Of a stretch of DNA of 64,000 nt, positions 21,104-35,000 are shown piece after piece; positions within the stretch are counted from its first letter, which is position 1, and each line of letters opens with the position of its first letter. The notes under the pieces were generated by a model. It had not been told where the DNA came from. It was given only the letters and a program-made list of their open reading frames with translations, and ran no database searches. The stretch is from Bombus terrestris (lineage: Eukaryota; Arthropoda; Insecta; Hymenoptera; Apidae): NCBI RefSeq assembly GCF_910591885.1, contig NW_025963555.1, positions 1,488,001 to 1,552,000 of the forward strand, given 5' to 3'. The position numbers were made by a program, and so were the translations under genes.

Positions 21104-24100
21104 GCTCGCTCGAAAACTATAGCCTAACCTAAAACCAATCCATCTTGCGTTCATTGTTCGATATGGTGGCGACATATTTCGAATTTGCGAACGTGTCGGA
21201 TCGGTTGTGAGGTTGGACAGGATTTTTACGAGCGAGCGGAGCGAGCGAGCAACGATCACAATTTCCAAGCTATACATATACCTTATATTGCCTTGCATAT
21301 ATTTCGTGTTATTACATAATTTTGTCAGCCATTTCGGACATCACATTGCACTCTACTATGAGGGAATAGTACTATTTACGTGAAACTATTGGTAAACTGT
21401 AAACATTTGCCAGTAGGCAATAGGATAAAGATTTCCGGCTCCTCGGGCTGTTGCCAATATTTCAATGTCCGTTTGTGCCAAACCGTTGGTTTGTGTCACA
21501 CCATTACGCGTCTCTCGCACGCTGCGCTCGCTCGAAAACTATAGCCTAACCTAAAACCAATACATCTTGCGTTCATTATTCGATATGGTGGCGACATATT
21601 TCAAATTTGCGAACGTGTCGGATCGGTTGTGAGGTTGGACTAGATTTTTACGAGCGAGTGGAGCGAGCGAGCAACGATCACAATTTCCAAGCTATACATA
21701 TACCTTATATTGCCTTGCATATATTTCGTGTTATTACCTAATTTTGTCAGCCATTTCGGACATCACATTGCACTGTACTATGAGGAAATGGTACTATTTA
21801 CGTGAAACAATTGGTAAACTGTAAACTTTTGTCAGTAGGCAATAGGATTAAAATTTCGGGCTCCTCGGGCTGTTGTCAATATTTCAATGTCCGTATGTGC
21901 CAAACCGTTTGTTTGTGACACACCTTTACGCGTCTCTCGCTCGCCGTGCTCGCTCGAAAGCTATAGCCTAACCTAAAACCAATCCCTCTTGCGTTGGTCA
22001 TTCGACGTGGAGGCGACTTATTTCAAATTTGGGAACGCGTCGGATCGGATGTGAGGTTGGACTAAATTTTTACGAGCGAGCGGAGCGAGCGAGCAACGAT
22101 CACAATTTCCAAGCTATACATATACCTTATATTGCCTTGCATATATTTCGTGTTATTACCTAATTTTGTCAGCCATTTCGGACATCACATTGCACTGTAG
22201 TATGTGGAAATAGTACTATTTATGAGAAACTACTCATAAACTGTTAACATTTGTCAGTAGGCAATAGGATTAAGATTTCGGGCTCCTTGGGCTGTTGCCA
22301 ATATTTCAATGTCCGTATGTGCCAAACCGTTGGTTTGTGACACACCTTTACGCGTCACTCGCTCGCTGCGCTCGCTCGAAAACTACAGCCTAACCTAAAA
22401 CCAATCCCTCTTGCGTTGGTCATGCAACATGGAGGCGACTTATTTCAAATTTGGGAACGTGTCGGATCGGATGTGAGGTTGGACTAAATTTTTACGAGTG
22501 AGCGGAGCGAGCGAGCAACGATTACAATTTCCAAGCTATACATATACCTTATATTGCCTTGCATATATTTCGTGTTATTACCTAATTTTGTCAGCCATTT
22601 CGGACATCACATTGCACTGTACTATGAGGAAATGGTACTATTTACGTGAAACTACTGGTAAACTGTAAACATTTGTCAGTAGGCAATAGGATAAAGACTT
22701 CCGGCTCCTCGGGCTGTTGCCAATATTTCAATGTCCGTTTGTGCCAAACCGTTGGTTTGTGTCACACCATTACGCGTCTCTCGCACGCTGCGCTCGCTCG
22801 AAAACTATAGCCTAACCTAAAACCAATACATCTTGCGTTCATTATTCGATATGGTGGCGACATATTTCAAATTTGCGAACGTGTCGGATCGGTTGTGAGG
22901 TTGGACTAGATTTTTACGAGCGAGCGGAGCGAGCCAGCAACGATCACCATTTCCAAGCTATTCATATACCTTATATTGCCTTGCATATATTTCGTGTTAT
23001 TACCTAATTTTGTCAGCCATTTCGGACATCACATTGCACTGTAGTATGTGGAAATAGTACTATTTATGAGAAACTACTCATAAACTGCTAACATTTGTCA
23101 GTAGGCAATAGGATAAAGACTTCCGGCTCCACGGGCTGGTGGGTATAATTGAATGTCCCCATGTGCCGAACCGTTGGATTGTGACACATCTCTCCGCGTC
23201 CCTCGCTCGCCGTGCTCGCTCGAAAGCTATAGCCTAACCTAAAACCAGTCCCTCTTGCGTTGGTCATTCGAAGTGGAGGCGACTTATTTCAATTTTGGGA
23301 ACGTGTCGGATCGGATGTGAGTTTGGACTAAATTTTTACGAGCGAGCGGAGCGAGCGTGCAACGATCACAATTTCCAAGCTATACATATACCTTATATTG
23401 CCTTGCATATATTTCGTGTTATTACCTAATTTTGTCAGCCATTTCGGACATCACATTGCACTGTACTATGAGGAAATGGTACTATTTACGTGAAACTATT
23501 GGTAAACTGTAAACTTTTGTCATTAGGCAATAGGATTAAGATTTCGGGCTCCTCGGGCTGTTGTCAATATTTCAATGTCCGTATGTGCCAAACCGTTGGT
23601 TTGTGACACACCTTTACGCGTCTCTCGCTCGCTGCGCTCGCTCGAAAACTACAGCCTAACCTAAAACCAATCCCTCTTGCGTTGGTCATGCAACATGGAG
23701 GCGACTCATTTCAAATTTGGGAACGTGTCGGATCGGATGTGAGGTTGGACTAAATTTTTACGAGCGAGCGGAGCGAGCGAGCAACGATCACAATTTCCAA
23801 GCTATACATATACCTTATATTGCCTTGCATATATTTCGTGTTATTACCTAATTTTGTCAGCCATTTCGGACATCACATTGCACTGTAGTATGTGGAAATA
23901 GTACTATTTATGAGAAACTACTCATAAACTGTTAACATTTGTCAGTAGGCAATAGGATTAAGATTTCGGGCTCCTCGGGCTGTTGCCAATATTTCAATGT
24001 CCGTATGTGCCAAACCGTTGGTTTGTGACACACCTTTACGCGTCACTCGCTCGCTGCGCTCGCTCGAAAACTACAGCCTAACCTAAAACCAATCCCTCTT

Positions 24101-26167
24101 GCGTTGGTCATGCAACATGGAGGCGACTTATTTCAAATTTGGGAACGTGTCGGATCGGATGTGAGGTTGGACTAAATTTTTACGAGCGAGCGGAGCGAGC
24201 GAGCAACGATTACAATTTCCAAGCTATACATATACCTTAGATTGCCTTGCATATATTTCGTGTTATTACCTAATTTTGTCAGCCATTTCGGACATCACAT
24301 TGCACTGTACTATGAGGAAATGGTACTATTTACGTGAAACTACTGGTAAACTGTAAACATTTGTCAGTAGGCAATAGGATAAAGACTTCCGGCTCCTCGG
24401 GCTGTTGCCAATATTTCAATGTCCGTTTGTGCCAAACCGTTGGTTTGTGTCACACCATTACGCGTCTCTCGCACGCTGCGCTCGCTCGAAAACTATAGCC
24501 TAACCTAAAACCAATCCATCTTGCGTTCATTATTCGATATGGTGGCGACATATTTCAAATTTGCGAACGTGTCGGATCGGTTGTGAGGTTGGACTAGATT
24601 TTTACGAGCGAGCGGAGCGAGCGAGCAACGATCACAATTTCCAAGCTATTCATATACCTTATATTGCCTTGCATATATTTCGTGTTATTACCTAATTTTG
24701 TCAGCCATTTCGGACATCACATTGCACTGTAGTATGTGGAAATAGTACTATTTATGAGAAACTACTCATAAACTGCTAACATTTGTCAGTAGGCAATAGG
24801 ATAAAGACTTCCGGCTCCACGGGCTGGTGGGTATAATTGAATGTCCCCATGTGCCGAACCGTTGGATTGTGACACATCTCTCCGCGTCCCTCGCTCGCCG
24901 TGCTCGCTCGAAAGCTATAGCCTAACCTAAAACCAGTCCCTCTTGCGTTGGTCATTCGAAGTGGAGGCGACTTATTTCAATTTTGGGAACGTGTCGGATC
25001 GGATGTGAGTTTGGACTAAATTTTTACGAGCGAGCGGAGCGAGCGTGCAACGATCACAATTTCCAAGCTATACATATACCTTATATTGCCTTGCATATAT
25101 TTCGTGTTATTACCTAATTTTGTCAGCCATTTCGGACATCACATTGCACTGTACTATGAGGAAATGGTACTATTTACGTGAAACTATTGGTAAACTGTAA
25201 ACTTTTGTCAGTAGGCAATAGGATTAAGATTTCGGGCTCCTCGGGCTGTTGTCAATATTTCAATGTCCGTATGTGCCAAACCGTTGGTTTGTGACACACC
25301 TTTACGCGTCTCTCGCTCGCTGCGCTCGCTCGAAAACTACAGCCTAACCTAAAACCAATCCCTCTTGCGTTGGTCATGCAACATGGAGGCGACTCATTTC
25401 AAATTTGGGAACGTGTCGGATCGGATGTGAGGTTGGACTAAATTTTTACGAGCGAGCGGAGCGAGCGAGCAACGATCACAATTTCCAAGCTATACATATA
25501 CCTTATATTGCCTTGCATATATTTCGTGTTATTACCTAATTTTGTCAGCCATTTCGGACATCACATTGCACTGTAGTATGTGGAAATAGTACTATTTATG
25601 AGAAACTACTCATAAACTGTTAACATTTGTCAGTAGGCAATAGGATTAAGATTTCGGGCTCCTCGGGCTGTTGCCAATATTTCAATGTCCGTATGTGCCA
25701 AACCGTTGGTTTGTGACACACCTTTACGCGTCACTCGCTCGCTGCGCTCGCTCGAAAACTACAGCCTAACCTAAAACCAATCCCTCTTGCGTTGGTCATG
25801 CAACATGGAGGCGACTTATTTCAAATTTGGGAACGTGTCGGATCGGATGTGAGGTTGGACTAAATTTTTACGAGCGAGCGGAGCGAGCGAGCAACGATTA
25901 CAATTTCCAAGCTATACATATACCTTATATTGCCTTGCATATATTTCGTGTTATTACCTAATTTTGTCAGCCATTTCGGACATCACATTGCACTGTACTA
26001 TGAGGAAATGGTACTATTTACGTGAAACTACTGGTAAACTGTAAACATTTGTCAGTAGGCAATAGGATAAAGACTTCCGGCTCCTCGGGCTGGTGCGAAT
26101 AATTGAATGGCCCCATGTGCCAAACCGTTGGATTGTGACACATCTCTCCGCGACCCTCGCTCGCCGT
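21104..26167. repeat. Transition block m51-m62 with two further P-Q-R-S units
   Basis: m51 is type W, m52 the AACAATTGG/GTTGTC type (private ATTAAAATTTCGGG), m53 a GACGTGG type with a private CTCCTTGGGCTG, m54 type S. Then P-Q-R-S at 22,792-24,479 (private GAGCCAGCAACG in P and GTCATTAGG in Q) and again at 24,480-26,167, the last S ending in a new right half. The order W, m52-type, m53-type, S, P, Q, R, S is the same as positions 2-9 of the 5,909-bp HOR that follows, so this block is a near relative of it. Confidence 0.8.
25746..26167. repeat. Junction monomer m62: S left half, GGTGCGAATAATTG right half
   Basis: It starts as type S (GCAACGATTAC, ACTACTGGTAAAC), then changes after about 26,085 to GGTGCGAATAATTG, GGATTGTGACACATC and CCGCGACCCTCG in place of the S ending. 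The same joint recurs in m107 (44,739-45,160) and m113 (47,271-47,692), each followed by an AGAATAACC monomer, so the joint has itself been copied. Confidence 0.75.
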
Positions 26168-29100
26168 GCTCGCTCGAAAGCTATAGAATAACCTAAAACC
26201 AATCCCTCTTGCGTTGGTCATTCGACATGGAGGCGTCTTATTTCAAATTTGGGAACGTGCCGGATCGGATGTGAGGTTGGACTAAATTTTTACGAGCGAG
26301 CGGAGCGAGCGAGCTTCGATTACAATTTCCAAGCTATACATATACCTTATATTGCCTTGCATATATTTCGTGTTATTACCTAATTTTGTCAGCCATTTCG
26401 GACATCACATTGCACTGTAGTATGTGGAAATAGTACTATTTATGAGAAACTACTCATAAACCGTTAACATTTGTCAGTAGGCAATAGGATTAAGATTTCG
26501 GGCTCCTCGGGCTGTTGCCAATATTTCAATATCCGTATGTGCCAAACCGTTGGTTTGTGACACACCTTTACGCGTCTCTCGCTCGCTGCGCTCGCTCGAA
26601 AACTATAGCCTAACCTAAAACCAATCCATCTTGCGTTCATTATTCGATATGGTGGCGACATATTTCGAATTTGCGAACGTGTCGGATCGGTTGTGAGGTT
26701 GGACAGGATTTTTACGAGCGAGCGCAGCGAGCGAGCAACGATCACAATTTCCAAGCTATACATATACCTTATATTGCCTTGCATATATTTCGTGTTATTA
26801 CCAATTTTTGTCAGCCATTTCGGACATCACATTGCACTCTACTATGAGGGAATAGTACTATTTACGTGAAACTATTGGTAAACTGTAAACATTTGCCAGT
26901 AGGCAATAGGATAAAGATTTCCGGCTCCTCGGGCTGTTGCCAATATTTCAATGTCCGTTTGTGCCAAACCGTTGGTTTGTGTCACACCATTACGCGTCTC
27001 TCGCACGCTGCGCTCGCTCGAAAACTATAGCCTAACCTAAAACCAATACATCTTGCGTTCATTATTCGATATGGTGGCGACATATTTCAAATTTGCGAAC
27101 GTGTCGGATCGGTTGTGAGGTTGGACTAGATTTTTACGAGCGAGCGGAGCGAGCGAGCAACGATCACAATTTCCAAGCTATACATATACCTTATATTGCC
27201 TTGCATATATTTCGTGTTATTACCTAATTTTGTCAGCCATTTCGGACATCACATTGCACTGTACTATGAGGAAATGGTACTATTTACGTGAAACAATTGG
27301 TAAACTGTAAACTTTTGTCAGTAGGCAATAGGATTAAGATTTCGGGCTCCTCGGGCTGTTGTCAATATTTCAATGTCCGTATGTGCCAAACCGTTGGTTT
27401 GTGACACACCTTTACGCGTCTCCCGCTCGCCGTGCTCGCTCGAAAGCTATAGCCTAACCTAAAACCAATCCCTCTTGCGTTGGTCATTCGACATGGAGGC
27501 GACTTATTTCAAATTTGGGAACGTGTCGGATCGGATGTGAGGTTGGACTAAATTTTTACGAGCGAGCGGAGCGAGCGAGCAACGATCACAATTTCCAAGC
27601 TATACATATACCTTATATTGCCTTGCATATATTTCGTGTTATTACCTAATTTTGTCAGCCATTTCGGACATCACATTGCACTGTAGTATGTGGAAATAGT
27701 ACTATTTATGAGAAACTACTCATAAACTGTTAACATTTGTCAGTAGGCAATAGGATTAAGATTTCGGGCTCCTCGGGCTGTTGCCAATATTTCAATGTCC
27801 GTATGTGCCAAACCGTTGGTTTGTGACACACCTTTACGCGTCACTCGCTCGCTGCGCTCGCTCGAAAACTACAGCCTAACCTAAAACCAATCCCTCTTGC
27901 GTTGGTCATGCAACATGGAGGCGACTTATTTCAAATTTGGGAACGTGTCGGATCGGATGTGAGGTTGGACTAAATTTTTACGAGCGAGCGGAGCGAGCGA
28001 GCAACGATTACAATTTCCAAGCTATACATATACCTTATATTGCCTTGCATATATTTCGTGTTATTACCTAATTTTGTCAGCCATTTCGGACATCACATTG
28101 CACTGTACTATGAGGAAATGGTACTATTTACGTGAAACTACTGGTAAACTGTAAACATTTGTCAGTAGGCAATAGGATAAAGACTTCCGGCTCCTCGGGC
28201 TGTTGCCAATATTTCAATGTCCGTTTGTGCCAAACCGTTGGTTTGTGTCACACCATTACGCGTCTCTCGCTCGCTGCGCTCGCTCGAAAACTATAGCCTA
28301 ACCTAAAACCAATACATCTTGCGTTCATTATTCGATATGGTGGCGACATATTTCAAATTTGCGAACGTGTCGGATCGGTTGTGAGGTTGGACTAGATTTT
28401 TACGAGCGAGCGGAGCGAGCGAGCAACGATCACAATTTCCAAGCTATTCATATACCTTATATTGCCTTGCATATATTTCGTGTTATTACCTAATTTTGTC
28501 AGCCATTTCGGACATCACATTGCACTGTAGTATGTGGAAATAGTACTATTTATGAGAAACTACTCATAAACTGCTAACATTTGTCAGTAGGCAATAGGAT
28601 AAAGACTTCCGGCTCCACGGGCTGGTGGGTATAATTGAATGTCCCCATGTGCCGAACCGTTGGATTGTGACACATCTCTCCGCGTCCCTCGCTCGCCGTG
28701 CTCGCTCGAAAGCTATAGCCTAACCTAAAACCAGTCCCTCTTGCGTTGGTCATTCGAAGTGGAGGCGACTTATTTCAATTTTGGGAACGTGTCGGATCGG
28801 ATGTGAGTTTGGACTAAATTTTTACGAGCGAGCGGAGCGAGCGTGCAACGATCACAATTTCCAAGCTATACATATACCTTATATTGCCTTGCATATATTT
28901 CGTGTTATTACCTAATTTTGTCAGCCATTTCGGACATCACATTGCACTGTACTATGAGGAAATAGTACTATTTACGTGAAACTATTGGTAAACTGTAAAC
29001 TTTTGTCAGTAGGCAATAGGATTAAGATTTCGGGCTCCTCGGGCTGTTGTCAATATTTCAATGTCCGTATGTGCCAAACCGTTGGTTTGTGACACACCTT

Positions 29101-32076
29101 TACGCGTCTCTCGCTCGCTGCGCTCGCTCGAAAACTACAGCCTAACCTAAAACCAATCCCTCTTGCGTTGGTCATGCAACATGGAGGCGACTCATTTCAA
29201 ATTTGGGAACGTGTCGGATCGGATGTGAGGTTGGACTAAATTTTTACGAGCGAGCGGAGCGAGCGAGCAACGATCACAATTTCCAAGCTATACATATACC
29301 TTATATTGCCTTGCATATATTTCGTGTTATTACCTAATTTTGTCAGCCATTTCGGACATCACATTGCACTGTAGTATGTGGAAATGGTACTATTTATGAG
29401 AAACTACTCATAAACTGTTAACATTTGTCAGTAGGCAATAGGATTAAGATTTCGGGCTCCTCGGGCTGTTGCCAATATTTCAATGTCCGTATGTGCCAAA
29501 CCGTTGGTTTGTGACACACCTTTACGCGTCACTCGCTCGCTGCGCTCGCTCGAAAACTACAGCCTAACCTAAAACCAATCCCTCTTGCGTTGGTCATGCA
29601 ACATGGAGGCGACTTATTTCAAATTTGGGAACGTGTCGGATCGGATGTGAGGTTGGACTAAATTTTTACGAGCGAGCGGAGCGAGCGAGCAACGATTACA
29701 ATTTCCAAGCTATACATATACCTTATATTGCCTTGCATATATTTCGTGTTATTACCTAATTTTGTCAGCCATTTCGGACATCACATTGCACTGTACTATG
29801 AGGAAATGGTACTATTTACGTGAAACTACTGGTAAACTGTAAACATTTGTCAGTAGGCAATAGGATAAAGACTTCCGGCTCCTCGGGCTGTTGCCAATAT
29901 TTCAATGTCCGTTTGTGCCAAACCGTTGGTTTGTGTCACACCATTACGCGTCTCTCGCACGCTGCGCTCGCTCGAAAGCTATAGAATAACCTAAAACCAA
30001 TCCCTCTTGCGTTGGTCATTCGACATGGAGGCGTCTTATTTCAAATTTGGGAACGTGCCGGATCGGATGTGAGGTTGGACTAAATTTTTACGAGCGAGCG
30101 GAGCGAGCGAGCTTCGATTACAATTTCCAAGCTATACATATACCTTATATTGCCTTGCATATATTTCGTGTTATTACCTAATTTTGTCAGCCATTTCGGA
30201 CATCACATTGCACTGTAGTATGTGGAAATAGTACTATTTATGAGAAACTACTCATAAACCGTTAACATTTGTCAGTAGGCAATAGGATTAAGATTACGGG
30301 CTCCTCGGGCTGTTGCCAATATTTCAATATCCGTATGTGCCAAACCGTTGGTTTGTGACACACCTTTACGCGTCTCTCGCTCGCTGCGCTCGCTCGAAAA
30401 CTATAGCCTAACCTAAAACCAATCCATCTTGCGTTCATTATTCGATATGGTGGCGACATATTTCGAATTTGCGAACGTGTCGGATCGGTTGTGAGGTTGG
30501 ACAGGATTTTTACGAGCGAGCGGAGCGAGCGAGCAACGATCACAATTTCCAAGCTATACATATACCTTATATTGCCTTGCATATATTTCGTGTTATTACC
30601 TAATCTTGTCAGCCATTTCGGACATCACATTGCACTCTACTATGAGGGAATAGTACTATTTACGTGAAACTATTGGTAAACTGTAAACATTTGCCAGTAG
30701 GCAATAGGATAAAGATTTCCGGCTCCTCGGGCTGTTGCCAATATTTCAATGTCCGTTTGTGCCAAACCGTTGGTTTGTGTCACACCATTACGCGTCTCTC
30801 GCACGCTGCGCTCGCTCGAAAACTATAGCCTAACCTAAAACCAATACATCTTGCGTTCATTATTCGATATGGTGGCGACATATTTCAAATTTGCGAACGT
30901 GTCGGATCGGTTGTGAGGTTGGACTAGATTTTTACGAGCGAGCGGAGCGAGCGAGCAACGATCACAATTTCCAAGCTATACATATACCTTATATTGCCTT
31001 GCATATATTTCGTGTTATTACCTAATTTTGTCAGCCATTTCGGACATCACATTGCACTGTACTATGAGGAAATGGTACTATTTACGTGAAACAATTGGTA
31101 AACTGTAAACGTTTGTCAGTAGGCAATAGGATTAAGATTTCGGGCTCCTCGGGCTGTTGTCAATATTTCAATGTCCGTATGTGCCAAACCGTTTGTTTGT
31201 GACACACCTTTACGCGTATCTCGCTCGCCATGCTCGCTCGAAAGCTATTGCCTAACCGAAAACCAATCCCTCTTGCGTTAGTCATTCGACATGCAGGCGT
31301 CTTATTTCAAATTTGGGAACGTGTCGGATCGGATGTGAGGTTGGACTAAATTTTTACGAGCGAGCGGAGCGAGCGAGCAACGATCACAATTTCCAAGCTA
31401 TACATATACCTTATATTGCCTTGCATATATTTCGTGCTATTACCTAATTGTGTCAGCCATTTCGGACATGAGATTGCACTGTAGTATGTGGAAATAGTAC
31501 TATATATGAGAAACTACTCATAAACTGTTAACATTCGTCAGTATGCAATAGGATAAAGACTTCCGGCTCCTCGGGCTGGTGCGAATATTTCAATGTCCGT
31601 ATGTGCCAAACAGTTGGTTTTGTGACACATCTCTCCGCGACCCTCGCTCGCCGTGCTCACTCGAAAGCTATAGCCTAACCTAAAACCAATCCCTCTTGCG
31701 TTGGTCATTCGACGTGGAGGCGACTTATTTCAAATTTGGGAACGTGTCGGATCGGATGTGAGGTTGGACTAAATTTTTACGAGCGAGCGGAGCGAGCGAG
31801 CTTCGATTACAATTTCCAAGCTATACATATACCTTATGTTCACTTGCATATATTTCGTGTTATTACATAATTTTGTCAGCCATTTCGGACATCACATTGC
31901 ACTCTACTATGAGGAAATGGTACTATTTACGTGAAACTATTGGTAAACTGTAAACTTTTGTCAGTAGGCAATAGGATAAAGACTTCCGGCTCCTCGGGCT
32001 GGTGCGAATAATTGAATGTCCCCATGTGCCAAACCGTTGGATTGTGACACATCTCTCCGCGACCCTCGCTCGCCGT
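26168..32076. repeat. 14-monomer HOR (5,909 bp), copy 1
   Basis: m63-m76: AGAATAACC type, W (GCGCAGCGAG, TTACCAATTTTTG), AACAATTGG type, m53-type, S, P, Q, R, S, AGAATAACC type, W, AACAATTGG type, TTTT-run monomer m75 (423 bp), and m76 (GCTCACTCGAAAG, ATGTTCACTTGC). Fourteen units plus the extra T give 5,909. Private changes against copy 2 include GATTACGGG near 30,295, TAATCTTGTC near 30,602, and in m75 AAAGCTATTGCC, CCTAACCGAAAACC and CATGCAGGCGTC. Confidence 0.9.
26579..26734. repeat. Inverted pair with all 20 positions complementary (m64)
   Basis: Here the internal arm at 26,715-26,734 reads CGAGCGAGCGCAGCGAGCGA, restoring the one mismatch present elsewhere, so it is an exact reverse complement of the boundary arm at 26,579-26,598. 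The same base is found only in the HOR partner m78 (arm at 32,624-32,643), 5,909 bp away, so it arose once and was copied. Confidence 0.8.
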
Positions 32077-35000
32077 GCTCGCTCGAAAGCTATAGAATAA
32101 CCTAAAACCAATCCCTCTTGCGTTGGTCATTCGACATGGAGGCGTCTTATTTCAAATTTGGGAACGTGCCGGATCGGATGTGAGGTTGGACTAAATTTTT
32201 ACGAGCGAGCGGAGCGAGCGAGCTTCGATTACAATTTCCAAGCTATACATATACCTTATATTGCCTTGCATATATTTCGTGTTATTACCTAATTTTGTCA
32301 GCCATTTCGGACATCACATTGCACTGTAGTATGTGGAAATAGTACTATTTATGAGAAACTACTCATAAACCGTTAACATTTGTCAGTAGGCAATAGGATT
32401 AAGATTTCGGGCTCCTCGGGCTGTTGCCAATATTTCAATATCCGTATGTGCCAAACCGTTGGTTTGTGACACACCTTTACGCGTCTCTCGCTCGCTGCGC
32501 TCGCTCGAAAACTATAGCCTAACCTAAAACCAATCCATCTTGCGTTCATTATTCGATATGGTGGCGACATATTTCGAATTTGCGAACGTGTCGGATCGGT
32601 TGTGAGGTTGGACAGGATTTTTACGAGCGAGCGCAGCGAGCGAGCAACGATCACAATTTCCAAGCTATACATATACCTTATATTGCCTTGCATATATTTC
32701 GTGTTATTACCAATTTTTGTCAGCCATTTCGGACATCACATTGCACTCTACTATGAGGGAATAGTACTATTTACGTGAAACTATTGGTAAACTGTAAACA
32801 TTTGCCAGTAGGCAATAGGATAAAGATTTCCGGCTCCTCGGGCTGTTGCCAATATTTCAATGTCCGTTTGTGCCAAACCGTTGGTTTGTGTCACACCATT
32901 ACGCGTCTCTCGCACGCTGCGCTCGCTCGAAAACTATAGCCTAACCTAAAACCAATACATCTTGCGTTCATTATTCGATATGGTGGCGACATATTTCAAA
33001 TTTGCGAACGTGTCGGATCGGTTGTGAGGTTGGACTAGATTTTTACGAGCGAGCGGAGCGAGCGAGCAACGATCACAATTTCCAAGCTATACATATACCT
33101 TATATTGCCTTGCATATATTTCGTGTTATTACCTAATTTTGTCAGCCATTTCGGACATCACATTGCACTGTACTATGAGGAAATGGTACTATTTACGTGA
33201 AACAATTGGTAAACTGTAAACTTTTGTCAGTAGGCAATAGGATTAAGATTTCGGGCTCCTCGGGCTGTTGTCAATATTTCAATGTCCGTATGTGCCAAAC
33301 CGTTTGTTTGTGACACACCTTTACGCGTCTCTCGCTCGCCGTGCTCGCTCGAAAGCTATAGCCTAACCTAAAACCAATCCCTCTTGCGTTGGTCATTCGA
33401 CGTGGAGGCGACTTATTTCAAATTTGGGAACGTGTCGGATCGGATGTGAGGTTGGACTAAATTTTTACGAGCGAGCGGAGCGAGCGAGCAACGATCACAA
33501 TTTCCAAGCTATACATATACCTTATATTGCCTTGCATATATTTCGTGTTATTACCTAATTTTGTCAGCCATTTCGGACATCACATTGCACTGTAGTATGT
33601 GGAAATAGTACTATTTATGAGAAACTACTCATAAACTGTTAACATTTGTCAGTAGGCAATAGGATTAAGATTTCGGGCTCCTCGGGCTGTTGCCAATATT
33701 TCAATGTCCGTATGTGCCAAACCGTTGGTTTGTGACACACCTTTACGCGTCACTCGCTCGCTGCGCTCGCTCGAAAACTACAGCCTAACCTAAAACCAAT
33801 CCCTCTTGCGTTGGTCATGCAACATGGAGGCGACTTATTTCAAATTTGGGAACGTGTCGGATCGGATGTGAGGTTGGACTAAATTTTTACGAGCGAGCGG
33901 AGCGAGCGAGCAACGATTACAATTTCCAAGCTATACATATACCTTATATTGCCTTGCATATATTTCGTGTTATTACCTAATTTTGTCAGCCATTTCGGAC
34001 ATCACATTGCACTGTACTATGAGGAAATGGTACTATTTACGTGAAACTACTGGTAAACTGTAAACATTTGTCAGTAGGCAATAGGATAAAGACTTCCGGC
34101 TCCTCGGGCTGTTGCCAATATTTCAATGTCCGTTTGTGCCAAACCGTTGGTTTGTGTCACACCATTACGCGTCTCTCGCACGCTGCGCTCGCTCGAAAAC
34201 TATAGCCTAACCTAAAACCAATACATCTTGCGTTCATTATTCGATATGGTGGCGACATATTTCAAATTTGCGAACGTGTCGGATCGGTTGTGAGGTTGGA
34301 CTAGATTTTTACGAGCGAGCGGAGCGAGCGAGCAACGATCACAATTTCCAAGCTATTCATATACCTTATATTGCCTTGCATATATTTCGTGTTATTACCT
34401 AATTTTGTCAGCCATTTCGGACATCACATTGCACTGTAGTATGTGGAAATAGTACTATTTATGAGAAACTACTCATAAACTGCTAACATTTGTCAGTAGG
34501 CAATAGGATAAAGACTTCCGGCTCCACGGGCTGGTGGGTATAATTGAATGTCCCCATGTGCCGAACCGTTGGATTGTGACACATCTCTCCGCGTCCCTCG
34601 CTCGCCGTGCTCGCTCGAAAGCTATAGCCTAACCTAAAACCAGTCCCTCTTGCGTTGGTCATTCGAAGTGGAGGCGACTTATTTCAATTTTGGGAACGTG
34701 TCGGATCGGATGTGAGTTTGGACTAAATTTTTACGAGCGAGCGGAGCGAGCGTGCAACGATCACAATTTCCAAGCTATACATATACCTTATATTGCCTTG
34801 CATATATTTCGTGTTATTACCTAATTTTGTCAGCCATTTCGGACATCACATTGCACTGTACTATGAGGAAATGGTACTATTTACGTGAAACTATTGGTAA
34901 ACTGTAAACTTTTGTCAGTAGGCAATAGGATTAAGATTTCGGGCTCCTCGGGCTGTTGTCAATATTTCAATGTCCGTATGTGCCAAACCGTTGGTTTGTG

